From: Oscillospiraceae bacterium
GTDB taxonomy: Bacteria; Bacillota; Clostridia; Oscillospirales; Oscillospiraceae
DNA length: 64,000 bases
NCBI GenBank assembly: GCA_015068125.1
Contig: SVLD01000003.1
Location: forward strand, 1 to 64,000
Direction: 5' to 3'
A program made the translations under genes and the position numbers. A model generated the notes under the pieces. It saw only the letters and a list, made by a program, of their open reading frames with translations, ran no database searches and was not told the DNA's origin. The first letter of the stretch is position 1, and the number at the start of each line of letters is the position of its first letter. Below, one piece after another: positions 34,816 through 43,133 of this stretch.

Positions 34816-35307
34816 ATGAAACTCCAATTTGTTGAAGCCGGTGAGATCGTTACCACCCATGGCGTCAAGGGCGAAGTGAAAGTTCTGCCCTGGCTGGACG
34901 GTCCTGAGGATTTGTGTGAATTTGATCGCTGCAGAATTGACGGCGCGGAATATAAGATCCTGTCCTGCCGGGTGCAGAAGACCTGCAATCTGGTGGTGCT
35001 GTCCGGGATCGATACCATGGAAAAGGCCCAGGCCATGCGGGGCAAGACCATCGAACTGTACCGGGAGGATATCGACGACGAAGTGATTTTCGCTGCGGAG
35101 CTTCTGGGTGTGGAGGTCTATTGCGAGGAAAACTGCATCGGCAAGATCGCCGATGTGCTGGACTATCCCGGCAATATGGTCTATGTGGTCAAGGGTGAGC
35201 ATGAATATATGATCCCTGCGGTAAAGCAGTTCGTTCTGAACACCGATCTGGAAAATAACCGCATGGATGTTGCCATTATCGAGGGAATGCGTAACGATGA
35301 GAATTGA
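34816..35307 (+). CDS. rimM: Ribosome maturation factor RimM
   Basis: The 163-aa protein has the RimM N-terminal barrel (EAGEIVTTHGVKGEVKVLPW) and C-terminal PRC barrel (GNMVYVVKGEHEYMIPAV), and assists 30S head assembly with S19. Start 34816 follows GTGAGGAG; the GTG at 34801 used by the track is part of the ribosome binding site. It overlaps trmD by 11 bases. Confidence 0.96.
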   Translation: MKLQFVEAGEIVTTHGVKGEVKVLPWLDGPEDLCEFDRCRIDGAEYKILSCRVQKTCNLVVLSGIDTMEKAQAMRGKTIELYREDIDDEVIFAAELLGVEVYCEENCIGKIADVLDYPGNMVYVVKGEHEYMIPAVKQFVLNTDLENNRMDVAIIEGMRNDEN

Positions 35308-36031
35308 TATCATGACCCTGTTTCCCGAAACATTGGGGGATGTGCTGTCGGAAAGCATCCTGGGCCGGGCCCAGGAACGGGGCTTTATCCGTATCGAAAC
35401 CCACCAGATCCGGGATTATACCACCAATAAACAGAACCAGGTAGATGACTATCCCTACGGCGGTGGCCGGGGCGCGGTGATGACTGCGGACCCTTTGTAC
35501 CGCTGCTGGGAGGCCATCTGCGAGGAAGCCGCCGGGCCGGTGCATACCATATACCTGTCCCCCTGCGGTAAAACCTTTACCCAGGCAGATGCTATCCGCT
35601 TAAGCAAGCTGGAGAATATCGTCTTGGTCTGCGGCCATTACGAGGGCATCGACCAGCGGTTTATAGACGAATGTGTGGATGAGGAGATCAGCCTGGGTGA
35701 CTTCGTCCTTACCGGCGGTGAGATCGCCGCCATGGCGGTGACGGACGCGGTGTGCCGTATGGTGCCCGGCGTCCTGGCAGATCCGGAGTGCTTTGAGGAT
35801 GAAAGTCATTTTAATGGCCTCCTGGAGTACCCCCAGTATACCCGCCCCGCAGTGTGGCATGACCGGGCAATTCCGGAGATTTTGACTTCGGGCAACCATG
35901 AAAAGGTTCGCCTGTGGCGGCGAAAGCAGTCGCTGCTTCGCACCCGGGAAAGGCGGCCGGATATGTACGAGAAGCTGGATCTGTCCTCCAAGCAGGATAA
36001 AAAGCTGCTGCTGGAAATGGAGCAGGAATAA
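35297..36031 (+). CDS. trmD: tRNA (guanine-37-N1)-methyltransferase
   Basis: The 244-aa SPOUT enzyme makes m1G37 in tRNAs reading CNN codons. It begins MRIDIMTLFPE and has the knot region VCGHYEGIDQRF and DEEISLGDFVLTGGE. Start 35297 lies within the end of rimM (ATGAGAATTGA); the track start is ten codons early. A strong terminator follows, and rplS, its usual neighbour, is absent. Confidence 0.96.
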   Translation: MRIDIMTLFPETLGDVLSESILGRAQERGFIRIETHQIRDYTTNKQNQVDDYPYGGGRGAVMTADPLYRCWEAICEEAAGPVHTIYLSPCGKTFTQADAIRLSKLENIVLVCGHYEGIDQRFIDECVDEEISLGDFVLTGGEIAAMAVTDAVCRMVPGVLADPECFEDESHFNGLLEYPQYTRPAVWHDRAIPEILTSGNHEKVRLWRRKQSLLRTRERRPDMYEKLDLSSKQDKKLLLEMEQE

Positions 36032-36036
36032 CATAA

Positions 36037-36066
36037 GGGCATCTGCCGTGGCAGATGCCCAATTTT
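36037..36066. terminator. Terminator after trmD
   Basis: GGGCATCTGCC, loop GT, GGCAGATGCCC, AATTTT. An 11-bp perfect stem between convergent genes. Confidence 0.88.
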
Positions 36067-37298
36067 CATACTTTTTTTGTTTTCCTTCGCAGGGTTGTAA
36101 TAATGCGGACGGTGGTGGATGCCAACAGAATGGCCACCGCCATAACGCCGGCGATAGCCGCCGTGTGAATACCCTGGCTGGCGAAGGCGTCCATTTGACC
36201 TTTGACGGCGTAATTCATGGTGAAATACGCGCCGGCGCCGGGGATGAGGGGGAATATGGATACAACGAGGTAAGAAATTGCCGGATATTTCCGGATTCGC
36301 GCCATCGTTTCCGCATAAAATGCGGAGAAAAGGGTGGCGCAGAAATAGGCAATCAGGTCGTGTCCGGTCCACTGCTTGACCAGTAAGTAAACGATCCAGG
36401 TCAGCGTACCACCCAGGGCGCATAGCAGACCGCCGGGGCCGTGAATGTTAAACAGGATGAAAAAACCCACGCAGCCGACAAAGCTGACGATGGCGTGGAA
36501 CCACAGGGGCATAGAGATAGCCGGGGCAGCGGTGTAGGACCCGAAGAGGTGGAAAGATACATTCCAAGCCGCCGCAGTACCCAATGCGATTGCCATAGCA
36601 ACCAGAAGCACCTGCACCACCCGGTTGATACCGGAGTTGGTATCGCCGTAGATAATATCCCGCATGGCGTTGGTAAACAGCAGACCCGGCACAAGGATCA
36701 TCAGCGCGCCGATGACTGCGGCATCCGGGTTGTAGATAATTCCGGCGCTGCCCAGGGCGTAAGCCGGCAGTGCCATGATAAACGCTGCGGCGATAATACG
36801 GAAAAACTGGTTCGCCCCAACCCGATCCATAAATTTGTTGATAAGGCCGATGAGAATGCCGCACACACCGGCACACAAGGCGTCCCGCAGTCCGCCGCCA
36901 AAGAGGAAAGCGAAACCGAAGCCACCCAGGAAATTACCAGCCAGATAACCGGCTATGGAATAATAACGCCGGCTTTCTCTCGATTCCTTCAGCCAGGCGG
37001 CGGCGATCTCCGGGGCGGGGCACTCCGCGCAGATCCTGCGGCTTAAGCCGGAAAAACGCTCCACGGCATCCAAATCGTTGCCATGTTGGCCGATGCGGCG
37101 CATCCGGGTGAGGGGACGGCCGGGAACAGGCTCGATGCTGATGTGCATGCAGTTGGGGATGACAAAAACCTCGGCATCGATGTCATAGGCCTTTAGCACC
37201 CGGGAGATGCTCTCCTCCACACGGAAGGTTTCCGCACCGCTCATGGCAAGCTCGTAGCCCAGATCGGAAGCCAGGTCAAGCAGCTTTGAATACTCCAT
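36066..37298 (-). CDS. ThrE-type threonine/serine exporter, fused halves
   Basis: The 410-aa protein joins the two parts often split as YjjP and YjjB. Residues 1 to about 260 match the ThrE domain (SGAETFRVEESI near the start, then five helices) and the rest the ThrE_2 domain (NIHGPGGLLCALGGTLTW, PLIPGAGAYFTMNYAV). It should export threonine, serine or dicarboxylates. The N-terminal 115 residues are soluble, as in the corynebacterial protein. GGAGG precedes the ATG. Confidence 0.88.
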   Translation of the reverse strand: MEYSKLLDLASDLGYELAMSGAETFRVEESISRVLKAYDIDAEVFVIPNCMHISIEPVPGRPLTRMRRIGQHGNDLDAVERFSGLSRRICAECPAPEIAAAWLKESRESRRYYSIAGYLAGNFLGGFGFAFLFGGGLRDALCAGVCGILIGLINKFMDRVGANQFFRIIAAAFIMALPAYALGSAGIIYNPDAAVIGALMILVPGLLFTNAMRDIIYGDTNSGINRVVQVLLVAMAIALGTAAAWNVSFHLFGSYTAAPAISMPLWFHAIVSFVGCVGFFILFNIHGPGGLLCALGGTLTWIVYLLVKQWTGHDLIAYFCATLFSAFYAETMARIRKYPAISYLVVSIFPLIPGAGAYFTMNYAVKGQMDAFASQGIHTAAIAGVMAVAILLASTTVRIITTLRRKTKKV

Positions 37299-37330
37299 TC
37301 TCTATCCTCCAAAGGATATCTTTCGCCATA

Positions 37331-37358
37331 AGTATAGCACACCGCCGCAGAAATACAA
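37331..37358 (-). promoter_or_regulatory. Promoter of the ThrE-like gene
   Basis: Minus strand TTGTAT, 16 bases, TATACT, about 30 bases before the ATG. Confidence 0.55.
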
Positions 37359-37371
37359 GATGCAAATTGCC

Positions 37372-37405
37372 GCAAAAATCCCGGGTGCGCCGCAGCCCAC
37401 CCGGG
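37372..37405 (-). terminator. Terminator of the 37459 gene
   Basis: On the minus strand CCCGGGTG, a ten-base loop, CACCCGGG, then ATTTTTG. It lies 50 bases after the stop of the zinc-ribbon protein gene. Confidence 0.7.
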
Positions 37406-37458
37406 TACAATAAGATGTTTAATGTCATACACAGAATATGTCCAGAACAGGGTGACTG

Positions 37459-38223
37459 TCAGAGCAAGTCCTTGATGGGGATCGGTTGATAGGAGGATGC
37501 AGCTGCAGTAAGAAGCGTTGGCAGGAAAATAACCATGCAGTCATTACCAATTTCGTAGTAGGAACACAGATACCATTTTGAATCAATTTGAATGGCGGTC
37601 ACAGTACTGCCATAGATGCTGGTCCGCTTGGAGCCTTCAATGGTAGATTGGAGAATCAGAGTATAGACATTATCCACACTGTCTTCATCGATGCCATAAT
37701 TTTCGTCTAAATATTCCTTCATTTTGTCCGCAATACTTTCGCTTATTTTCTCCTTGGCCAGAATTTCCAATTTCAGCTTTGGGTTTCTGCCGTATTTATT
37801 TTCCATTTTCTCCAAGACTTCGTCGTAACGATCTTCAAAGGTTTTTTGGTATCTTGACAAATATGTGCTTGTTTTGGAGTTGGAACGCTCGGCCATATAA
37901 TCCCAGTATTCCGGCGGCACCATGTCTTCCAAATTATCAAAATCACCGTTCAGAATGTCTTCCGCAGTGCGCACAGCTGCCTTGCCGGGGGTGGGCCAGA
38001 GGAAAACCAAAGTAATGGCAGCCACGATAATTCCGCCAAGAATACCGCCGCAAATAGTCAGCCACTTTTTGGAGAACTTCTTTTTGGGCGCTGGGAGAGC
38101 GGATTCCTCCTGCACAATCGGCGCAGGAGCAGGCGCAGGTACTGCCTGACGCATACCACAGGAGGGACAAAACAGAATTTCATCGCCGAGAACCGCACCG
38201 CAGTGATTACAGTATTTGCTCAT
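37459..38223 (-). CDS. Zinc-ribbon single-pass membrane protein
   Basis: The 254-aa protein starts with a zinc ribbon (YCNHCGAVL and FCPSCGMRQ), a Pro/Ala linker, and one membrane helix (ICGGILGGIIVAAITLVFLW, about 55-75). The outer part of about 175 residues is acidic and helical, with no known motif. This cytoplasmic-ribbon, single-helix layout is common in Clostridia, and function is not known. The start is the first ATG with AGCGAGG upstream. Single gene with its own terminator. Confidence 0.8.
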   Translation of the reverse strand: MSKYCNHCGAVLGDEILFCPSCGMRQAVPAPAPAPIVQEESALPAPKKKFSKKWLTICGGILGGIIVAAITLVFLWPTPGKAAVRTAEDILNGDFDNLEDMVPPEYWDYMAERSNSKTSTYLSRYQKTFEDRYDEVLEKMENKYGRNPKLKLEILAKEKISESIADKMKEYLDENYGIDEDSVDNVYTLILQSTIEGSKRTSIYGSTVTAIQIDSKWYLCSYYEIGNDCMVIFLPTLLTAAASSYQPIPIKDLL

Positions 38224-38328
38224 AACAATTACCTCGCTTTCTGAATCTGCCTGCTATCAGGGTAATTTTATTATAACCTTTCAGAAAAATGCTGTCAATA
38301 TTGCCGTTTATTATTCCGGAGAAAGGAA

Positions 38329-38354
38329 ATGGGCGCGTTTCGCAACGCGCCCAT
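38329..38354 (-). terminator. Terminator of degV gene
   Basis: Perfect 11-bp stem ATGGGCGCGTT/AACGCGCCCAT with loop TCGC, then TTTCCTTT on the minus strand. The run is mixed, so strength is uncertain. Confidence 0.65.
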
Positions 38355-38359
38355 GCGAT

Positions 38360-39202
38360 TTACTTTCTGACGAACAGCACGCCCAGTGTGCCGGGGCCGC
38401 AGTGGCAGGATACGGTGCAGCCTGCGGTGGTTTCGTAGACGGTTTCAAAGTGACCGTGTTCGGCAATGGCGGCCTTGACAGCAGCCAGACAATCTTCGTC
38501 CACAGGGGTGTAGGTCAAAAACAGCTCATTGCGGATGATATCATCCCGGTCGGCCAGACGATCCTTGACATAGTTAGCCAGGCACTTGGCATAGCTGCCG
38601 CGGTACTTCTTCACAACGCCCATCTTGCCGTTCTTGACTTCGATACAGGGCTTCAGACCCAGTAGGTTGGCACCCAGCGCAGCCACGCTGGAGCAGCGGC
38701 CGCCCTTGGCCATATACTTCAGCTGATCCAGCACAAAGCTGGCTTCCACCCGGGAAGCGTAATCCCGTAGCTGCTCCGCGATCTGATCCAGATCCTCCAG
38801 CTGCTTTGCCAGACGGCAAGCCTCCAGAACCACATGGCCCTGACCGGTGGAAAGGTTCATGGAATCGATGACACGGACGTTGGGATAATCCTCGGCAGCC
38901 AGGCAGGCGTTCTGATAAGAGGAGGAGAAGCCGGAACCCAGGCTGATGTGGATGATGCCGTCGTATTCCTTGGAAAGCTTGCCAAACAGCTCGTCATACT
39001 CGCCCACATTAAAAGCGGTAGTAGAGCAAAGATTGCCGCCGGCGGCTACATGGGCAAAAATGTCGGCAGGGAAGATGGTCTCGCCATCCAGGAAGGACTC
39101 GTCGTTTTTGACGATGGTCAGCCGTGCCAAGGTAATATTCAGCTCGGCAATCTGGGCAGGGGAGAGGTCACAGGTGCTGTCAGAGGTAATTTTGATATTC
39201 AT
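38360..39202 (-). CDS. DegV family fatty-acid-binding protein
   Basis: The 280-aa protein has the DegV hallmarks: ITSDSTCDLSP at the start, ISLGSGFSSSYQNA, DSMNLSTGQG and YMAKGGRCSS. DegV/FakB proteins bind a fatty acid and present it to the kinase FakA for phosphorylation; no fakA is nearby. Start set at ATG 39202 with AAGGAG upstream (track: 39223). Confidence 0.93.
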   Translation of the reverse strand: MNIKITSDSTCDLSPAQIAELNITLARLTIVKNDESFLDGETIFPADIFAHVAAGGNLCSTTAFNVGEYDELFGKLSKEYDGIIHISLGSGFSSSYQNACLAAEDYPNVRVIDSMNLSTGQGHVVLEACRLAKQLEDLDQIAEQLRDYASRVEASFVLDQLKYMAKGGRCSSVAALGANLLGLKPCIEVKNGKMGVVKKYRGSYAKCLANYVKDRLADRDDIIRNELFLTYTPVDEDCLAAVKAAIAEHGHFETVYETTAGCTVSCHCGPGTLGVLFVRK

Positions 39203-39244
39203 AAAGGTACTCCTTATATGCAAAATACAAATTTTTACGCATAG

Positions 39245-39273
39245 ATGATATCATAAAATAGGGGAACTGTCAA
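39245..39273 (-). promoter_or_regulatory. Promoter of the degV gene
   Basis: Minus strand TTGACA, 17 bases, TATCAT, 40 bases before the ATG. Confidence 0.8.
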
Positions 39274-39343
39274 GAATGTCGGTTTTTCCTGTTGCATTTT
39301 TGGGTATAATCGGAGATAATGTCAGCAGAAAGGATGATGCCTT

Positions 39344-41785
39344 TTGAAATTGAAATTTACGGTTACCGGCATGACCTGCGCCGCCTGCTCCGCCCGGGTG
39401 GAAAAGGTGACCCGGGGGGTTTCCGGTGTAGAAAATGTGGAAGTTAATCTGCTCTCCGGCAAGATGCAGGTAGAAGCTGAGGAAGCAGCGGCGGAGAAAA
39501 TCATCCAGGCTGTTGCGGATGCCGGTTACGGCGCATCTCTGGAGGGCGAAAAGAAGCCCAAGGAAATCCGGCAGGACAAAACGGAAAAAGAAATGAAGAT
39601 CCGGATCATCGGTTCTGCGGTATTTCTGGTGATCCTCATGTATTTTACCATGGGGCACATGGTAGGATTGCCGGTGCCTGGCTGGTATCACGGACGGGAA
39701 AACGCGGTCACTGCCGCCCTGTTGCAGTTTTTGCTGACACTGCCGGCAGTATACCTGAATCGGACATATTTCGCCAAAGGTCTGAAAGCTTTGTACCACC
39801 GCAGTCCCAATATGGACTCTCTCATCGCGGTAGGCTCCGGCGCATCTCTTATTTATGGTGTGACAGCTCTGTTTGTTATGGCCAATGCCATGGGCAGAGG
39901 CGATTGGGAAACCGTCAGCCGCTACCGGGAAAACCTTTACTTTGAATCTGCCGCCATGATCCTTACGCTGATTACGCTGGGAAAATTCCTGGAAACCAGA
40001 GCGAAGGGAAAAACCGGTGATGCTATTCGGGCGCTGATGGATCTGCGCCCGGAAACCGCCACCGTCTTGCGGGATGGCAAGGAGGAAGTGATCCCTGCCG
40101 AAGAAGTCCGGGTGGGGGACCTGGTGGTTGTTCGCTCCGGCGGACGGATCCCGGTGGATGGCACCGTGGTGGAGGGTCGTGGCGCTGTGGATCAAAGCGC
40201 CCTTACCGGCGAAAGCGTCCCGGTGGAAAAGCTCCCCGGCGACTCGGTGGCGGCGGCTACTATCAATACCGAGGGCTACCTCTGCTTCCGGGCGGAAAAG
40301 GTGGGTGAGGATACAACCTTACAGCAGGTGATCCGTATGGTGGAGGAGGCCGGTGGCTCCAAAGCCCCCATCGCTCGGATGGCGGATAAAATCGCCGGTA
40401 TCTTCGTACCGGTGGTCATGGGAATTGCGGCGCTGACCTTTGCCGGCTGGCTGATTGCCGCCAAACCTTTGGAATATGCTCTGACTGCGGCGATTTCCGT
40501 GCTGGTGATCTCTTGCCCCTGCGCATTGGGACTGGCCACGCCCGTGGCCATCATGGTGGGAACCGGTCGTGGCGCCGGTCTGGGCGTACTGTTTAAAAAC
40601 GGCGCGGCCCTGGAAAATCTCCATAATGTGGATACTGTGGTGCTGGATAAGACCGGCACGCTGACCACCGGAAAGCCTGCTGTAACGGACATCCTGCCCG
40701 GCAGCCTGAAAGAAACGGAATTGCTTTTCTTGGCAGCGGCTCTGGAAAAACCCTCGGAGCATCCCTTCGCCAAAGCAATTTTGGAGAAAGCGCAGCAGGA
40801 GGATTTACCTGCTGTATCGGAATTTGAAACCCTGCCGGGCCGGGGTGTTACCGGTATTTTGCATGGTGTGCGGTATTACGGCGGCAACCGCCGACTCATG
40901 GAGGCGCAGGGGATCGCCGTCCCCGACTATGATTATCTTGCCCAGGAGGGAAAAACACCCCTGTACTTTGGCACACAATCCGGTGAATTCCTGGGCACTA
41001 TCGCCGCGGCGGATGTACTGAAAAGCGATTCTGTGGAAGCCGTGGCAGCTATGCAGAAGCGAAAGCTGAAAGTGGTCATGCTCACCGGTGATAATGAAAA
41101 AACCGCGCGCTCCATCGCCAAATCCGCCGGCATCCCCGAGGTCATTGCCGATGTCCTCCCCGCCGATAAGGCCAATGCCGTAAAAAATCTGCAGGCCCAG
41201 GGCAGAAAGGTGGTCATGGTAGGCGATGGCATCAACGACGCCCCGGCTTTGGTCACCGCTGATGTGGGTATCGCCATCGGTGCCGGTACGGATATCGCCA
41301 TGGAATCTGCGGACGTGGTGCTGATGTCCGGGTCGCTGATTGGCGTCAGCAACGCGGTGGGACTTAGCAAAGCCACCATCCGCAATATTCGACAGAATCT
41401 TTTCTGGGCATTTTTCTATAATTGTCTGGGAATCCCCGTGGCGGCCTTGGGCATGCTCAGCCCTATGATCGGCGCGGCGGCTATGAGCGTAAGCTCTGTG
41501 TTTGTGGTCACCAATGCCCTGCGGCTGCGGCGATACCGGACGGAGCAGAAAAAGACAGACCCCAAACCGAAAATCAAGGAGGAAATCAAAATGGAAACGA
41601 TCATTCAGGTAAACGGCATGATGTGCCCCCACTGCAAGGCTATGGTAGAGAAAGTCTGCAAGGCCGTCCCCGGCACTGTGGATGCCGTGGTGGATCTGCA
41701 GGCGAAAAATGTCACCGTCACCGGCGATACATCCCTGGAGGCCCTGAAAAAAGCCATCATCGATGCTGGCTACGAAGTGGTATAA
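39344..41785 (+). CDS. copA: Copper-exporting P-type ATPase with C-terminal HMA domain
   Basis: The 813-aa P1B-ATPase exports Cu(I). In order: an N-terminal metal-binding domain (GMTCAACSAR, residues 9-18), eight membrane helices with the transport motif SCPCALG, the phosphorylation site DKTGTLT, the hinge GDGINDAPAL, then a second HMA domain at about 750-813 with GMMCPHC. A C-terminal HMA is unusual and looks like a fused CopZ chaperone. Translation starts at TTG 39344 behind AAAGGATG. An internal AAGGAGG and ATG (41591) could produce the last domain alone. Confidence 0.95.
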   Translation: MKLKFTVTGMTCAACSARVEKVTRGVSGVENVEVNLLSGKMQVEAEEAAAEKIIQAVADAGYGASLEGEKKPKEIRQDKTEKEMKIRIIGSAVFLVILMYFTMGHMVGLPVPGWYHGRENAVTAALLQFLLTLPAVYLNRTYFAKGLKALYHRSPNMDSLIAVGSGASLIYGVTALFVMANAMGRGDWETVSRYRENLYFESAAMILTLITLGKFLETRAKGKTGDAIRALMDLRPETATVLRDGKEEVIPAEEVRVGDLVVVRSGGRIPVDGTVVEGRGAVDQSALTGESVPVEKLPGDSVAAATINTEGYLCFRAEKVGEDTTLQQVIRMVEEAGGSKAPIARMADKIAGIFVPVVMGIAALTFAGWLIAAKPLEYALTAAISVLVISCPCALGLATPVAIMVGTGRGAGLGVLFKNGAALENLHNVDTVVLDKTGTLTTGKPAVTDILPGSLKETELLFLAAALEKPSEHPFAKAILEKAQQEDLPAVSEFETLPGRGVTGILHGVRYYGGNRRLMEAQGIAVPDYDYLAQEGKTPLYFGTQSGEFLGTIAAADVLKSDSVEAVAAMQKRKLKVVMLTGDNEKTARSIAKSAGIPEVIADVLPADKANAVKNLQAQGRKVVMVGDGINDAPALVTADVGIAIGAGTDIAMESADVVLMSGSLIGVSNAVGLSKATIRNIRQNLFWAFFYNCLGIPVAALGMLSPMIGAAAMSVSSVFVVTNALRLRRYRTEQKKTDPKPKIKEEIKMETIIQVNGMMCPHCKAMVEKVCKAVPGTVDAVVDLQAKNVTVTGDTSLEALKKAIIDAGYEVV
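41576..41785 (+). other. Internal start giving a CopZ-like 64-aa product
   Basis: Within copA the linker codons AAG GAG GAA ATC AAA ATG contain AAGGAGG eight bases before ATG 41591, a full-strength ribosome binding site. The in-frame product would be a free 64-aa HMA domain METIIQVNGMMCPHC and onward, the size of the copper chaperone CopZ. Either a second product is made from the same mRNA, or two genes fused recently by loss of a stop and the site is left over. Confidence 0.55.
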
Positions 41786-41851
41786 TTAGTCCGGTTTATT
41801 GGACTTGAATGGCGGTAGAATACAGACAGAAACACAAAAGGAGTGACTGTT

Positions 41852-41980
41852 ATGTATTCTATTCGCTATATTCAAGGTCATGTCCAGGTATATGACAACA
41901 GAGGAAACTTCCTGTTCTCGGCAGACAGCGAGAGGGAAGCACGAGAGGAATTGAGAGATTATGCGGAATCTGCGGCTTGA
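41852..41980 (+). CDS. 42-aa conserved-looking small protein (not in ORF track)
   Basis: ATG 41852 follows AAAAGGAG by eight bases and opens MYSIRYIQGHVQVYDNRG, then FLFSADSEREAREEL, ending SAA. The pattern looks like a beta-hairpin followed by an amphipathic helix. The stop overlaps the first 20 bases of truA, so the two should be translated together. I do not recognise a characterised family. Strong ribosome binding site, hydrophobic-acidic periodicity and coupling to truA argue that it is real. Confidence 0.75.
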   Translation: MYSIRYIQGHVQVYDNRGNFLFSADSEREAREELRDYAESAA

Positions 41981-42695
41981 TATCTGCTACGACGGTACCC
42001 GGTATCGGGGCTGGCAGCGTTTGCCCGGGGTAGAGAATACCATCCAGGGCAAGCTGGAGCAGACCCTTTCCCGGATATTGGGAGAGGATATCGAGATTTC
42101 CGGCAGCGGCCGGACGGATGCCGGGGCCCACGCCCTTTGCCAGGTTGCAAATTTCCACTGCGAAAGCACCATGCCTTGCCCGGAGCTACTTGCCCAGCTT
42201 CGCCGGTATTTGCCGGAAGACATCGGCATATACTCCTGCAAAGAGGTGTCCGAGCGTTTCCATGCCCGGCTGAACAGCAAAACCAAAACCTACCGCTACC
42301 GGGTGTGGAATTCAGAAACACCCTGCGTATTTGACCGCCGCTTCGTCTATCCTATGCCGGAGAAACTGGACTTGGAGCAGATGCGCCTTGCTGCGGCAAA
42401 TTTCCTTGGGGAACATGATTTCTCCGCCTTTTGCGCCAATAAGAAAATGAAAAAATCCACCATCCGCCGCATTGATTCTCTGGAGATCGCCCGGGTAAGG
42501 GAGGAAGTGGTCTTTACCGTTACCGGCAACGGCTTCCTTTACAACATGGTGCGAATCCTGGTAGGCACGCTGCTGGAAGTGGGTATGGGACAAAGATCCC
42601 CGGAAAGCATCCCGGCGCTCTTTGGCGCAAAGCGGGAAGAAGCAGGCCATCTTGTGCCTGCCCAGGGCTTGTGCCTGATGGAGGTGACATATTGA
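41961..42695 (+). CDS. truA: tRNA pseudouridine(38-40) synthase
   Basis: The 244-aa enzyme makes pseudouridine at positions 38-40 of the anticodon arm. The catalytic Asp is in SGSGRTDAGAHA (about residue 50), followed by FHARLNSKTKTYRYRV and the C-terminal NGFLYNMVRILVGTLLEVG. Its ATG lies inside the 42-aa gene, with GAGAGGAATTGAGAG upstream; its stop overlaps the TTG start of the ArsC-like gene. Confidence 0.97.
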   Translation: MRNLRLDICYDGTRYRGWQRLPGVENTIQGKLEQTLSRILGEDIEISGSGRTDAGAHALCQVANFHCESTMPCPELLAQLRRYLPEDIGIYSCKEVSERFHARLNSKTKTYRYRVWNSETPCVFDRRFVYPMPEKLDLEQMRLAAANFLGEHDFSAFCANKKMKKSTIRRIDSLEIARVREEVVFTVTGNGFLYNMVRILVGTLLEVGMGQRSPESIPALFGAKREEAGHLVPAQGLCLMEVTY

Positions 42696-43032
42696 ATATT
42701 CAAGTTTTCGGAAAATCCAAATGCTTCGATACAAAAAAGCGGAGCGTTGGTTTAAAGAACGCAGAGTAAAATTCCAATCCGTTGACCTCATCCGATTCGG
42801 TCTTTCCGGCAAAGAATTTGACAGTGTCCTCCGGGCTGTCGGCGGTATCGATAATCTCATCGACTGGGATAATAAGTCGGAGATCGTCACCCAGCTGAAG
42901 TACACCGAGGATAAAATTGCCAAAGAGGATAAGGTCTTCGACCACCCGGAAATCATGAAAACCCCCATCGTCCGCAACGGCAAAACCGCCACCGTGGGCT
43001 TCTGCCCCGAGGTTTGGAGCAAATGGGAATAA
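42692..43032 (+). CDS. ArsC/Spx-like protein, frame broken at A AAA AAG
   Basis: A TTG at 42692, five bases after GGAGGTGA and overlapping the truA stop, opens MNIQVFGKSKCFDTKK, the N-terminus and active-site Cys of ArsC/Spx-like thioredoxin-fold proteins. This frame stops 9 codons later (RSVGLKNAE). A -1 shift at the sequence ACA AAA AAG continues as AERWFKERRVKFQSVDLIRFG, exactly the family sequence, to the stop at 43032 (about 113 aa in all). The track ORF (42721) is only the second part and lacks the Cys. Programmed frameshift, slippage, mutation and a homopolymer error are all possible. Confidence 0.72.
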
Positions 43033-43036
43033 CACA

Positions 43037-43071
43037 AAAGCAGTTTCTCCCAAGGAAGAAGCTGCTTTTTT
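43037..43071 (+). terminator. Terminator after the ArsC-like gene
   Basis: AAAAGCAGTTTCTCC, loop CAA, GGAAGAAGCTGCTTTTTT; the stem has a one-base bulge. Good U-tract. Confidence 0.82.
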
Positions 43072-43093
43072 GCGGAATTTATCATAATTTATC

Positions 43094-43122
43094 TTGCAAA
43101 GTTACTAAAAAAGTGATATCCT
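43094..43122 (+). promoter_or_regulatory. Promoter of the symporter-aminotransferase pair
   Basis: TTGCAA, 17 bases, TATCCT, 11 bases before the ATG; the leader is very short. Confidence 0.5.
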
Positions 43123-43133
43123 AGGAGGGCATT

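Noticed and set aside
37299-37458. Possible small gene between the ThrE-like and zinc-ribbon genes
   Set aside because: The bases are accounted for by a promoter and a terminator; no ORF has a ribosome binding site.
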